Below are positions 5,767 through 6,342 of a stretch of 6,342 nucleotides of DNA, piece after piece. Position 1 is the first letter of the stretch, and every line of letters starts with the position of its first letter. The translations under genes were made by a program, and so were the position numbers. Below the pieces are notes generated by a model. It was not told where the DNA came from and ran no database searches. It saw nothing but the letters and a program-made list of their open reading frames with translations. The DNA comes from Flavobacteriales bacterium (GTDB lineage Bacteria > Bacteroidota > Bacteroidia > Flavobacteriales_D > Crocinitomicaceae): assembly GCA_018665005.1 (NCBI GenBank), contig JABJEE010000057.1:1-6342 (forward strand). The letters are read 5' to 3'.

Positions 5767-6342
5767 ATGGCTAAGAATATTGATAAATACAGCAAGAGAG
5801 GAATCCGAACAAGCTACGTTTCGACCGTAATCGGAATATCCCTCGTATTGTTTATGATTGGCTTAATTTTAGGCGGTGTTTTAGGGATTAGTGAATTTGA
5901 AAAGCAGGTAAAAGAAAGCATTCGAGCAGATATCTTTTTTAATCCAGAGATGAACGAAGCCGATATAAAACTGATTGAAATAGAGATCAAACAATGGCCA
6001 GAATTCAGTGATGTACATTTTGTTTCTCCCGAAATTGCTATGGAGGATTTTGCCGGAGTAGGAGCGTCAAAAGAAGAAATGCTAGAAATTTTGGATGGTG
6101 AAAATCCAATACCTCCAACCATTGTGTTCAGCCCGGTAGAAAAACTTGCCAATAAAAAAGGAATGGACCTGATAAGGGAAAAGCTCATGGAGTCTTTTAG
6201 TGCAGAAATAGAAGAAGTCAGCTATGATGAGAACAGCATAAAAGATGTAAACATGGGTTTTCAGCAGTTCATATACCTTCTACTTGGGGTAGCCATTTTA
6301 CTTGTCATTATTGCGGTTGCGATGATCAACAACACCATTAGA
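5767..6342 (+). CDS. ftsX: Cell division protein FtsX, 3' end cut off by window edge
   Basis: FtsX is the inner-membrane permease-like partner of the ATPase FtsE; the complex controls septal peptidoglycan hydrolases during division. The window contains the first 192 codons of a protein that is usually near 290 residues. Residues 1-16 are a basic cytoplasmic start, 17-41 form the first membrane segment (TSYVSTVIGISLVLFMIG region), and about 42-166 form the periplasmic domain, with ADIFFNPEMNEADI and an FSPVEKLAN stretch. Residues 167-187 begin the second membrane segment, and MINNTIR at the edge is the usual lead into the FtsX permease domain. The start ATG at 5767 is the one that gives this N-terminus. 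It is not related to the carotenoid genes in function. Other FtsX-fold transporters are the alternative, but the short N-terminal tail and modest periplasmic domain favour the division protein. Confidence 0.9.
   Translation, partial: MAKNIDKYSKRGIRTSYVSTVIGISLVLFMIGLILGGVLGISEFEKQVKESIRADIFFNPEMNEADIKLIEIEIKQWPEFSDVHFVSPEIAMEDFAGVGASKEEMLEILDGENPIPPTIVFSPVEKLANKKGMDLIREKLMESFSAEIEEVSYDENSIKDVNMGFQQFIYLLLGVAILLVIIAVAMINNTIR

Noticed and set aside
5814..6188. Minus-strand open frame of 124 codons inside ftsX
   Set aside because: Antisense shadow; its Ser/Ile-rich translation mirrors the ftsX codons, and the plus frame reads as FtsX from 5767 to the window edge.

Overview
The window looks like chromosomal DNA of a member of the Bacteroidota, probably a pigmented, marine-type flavobacterium or close relative. 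The grounds are AT-rich coding sequence, mostly absent Shine-Dalgarno sites, promoter-like TAnnTTTG boxes, haem synthesis by the C5 route (hemL), a kynureninase, a fused two-domain lycopene cyclase of the kind common in Flavobacteriia, and a flavobacterial-style FtsX. The lineage is inferred from protein character only; no rRNA or other marker gene is present.

Left part (1-2499): a kynureninase gene (kynU) runs leftward off the window edge. It is divergent from a complete glutamate-1-semialdehyde 2,1-aminomutase gene (hemL). Only 43 bp separate the two starts, and that gap holds candidate Bacteroidota -7 boxes for both directions.

Middle part (2500-5693): five genes point rightward with very small gaps. 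In order they are a small helix-turn-helix protein, an extended-SDR NAD-dependent epimerase/reductase, a CruF-type (DUF422) carotenoid biosynthesis membrane protein, beta-carotene hydroxylase CrtZ, and a fused CrtYc-CrtYd lycopene cyclase. The last four overlap one another by 8, 4 and 4 nt, so they are almost certainly cotranscribed and probably translationally coupled. A perfect 12-bp inverted repeat brackets the hemL stop and sits just before the helix-turn-helix gene.

Together the three recognisable carotenoid genes suggest ring closure of lycopene, 3-hydroxylation of the beta ring, and possibly 1'-hydration of an open (psi) end. That is the logic of saproxanthin or myxol-type monocyclic carotenoids rather than plain zeaxanthin. 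The early genes crtE, crtB and crtI are not in the window and must be elsewhere.

Right end (5767-6342): the 5' part of ftsX, encoding the membrane partner of the cell-division ATPase FtsE, cut off by the window edge. It is unrelated to the pigment genes and is preceded by a possible promoter of its own.

No tRNA, rRNA, CRISPR array, insertion sequence or clear intrinsic terminator was seen. No stretch longer than 300 bases lacks a gene. I found no sign of a wholly novel system. The points most worth checking are the CruF-like/monocyclase pairing and the two uncharacterised operon members.
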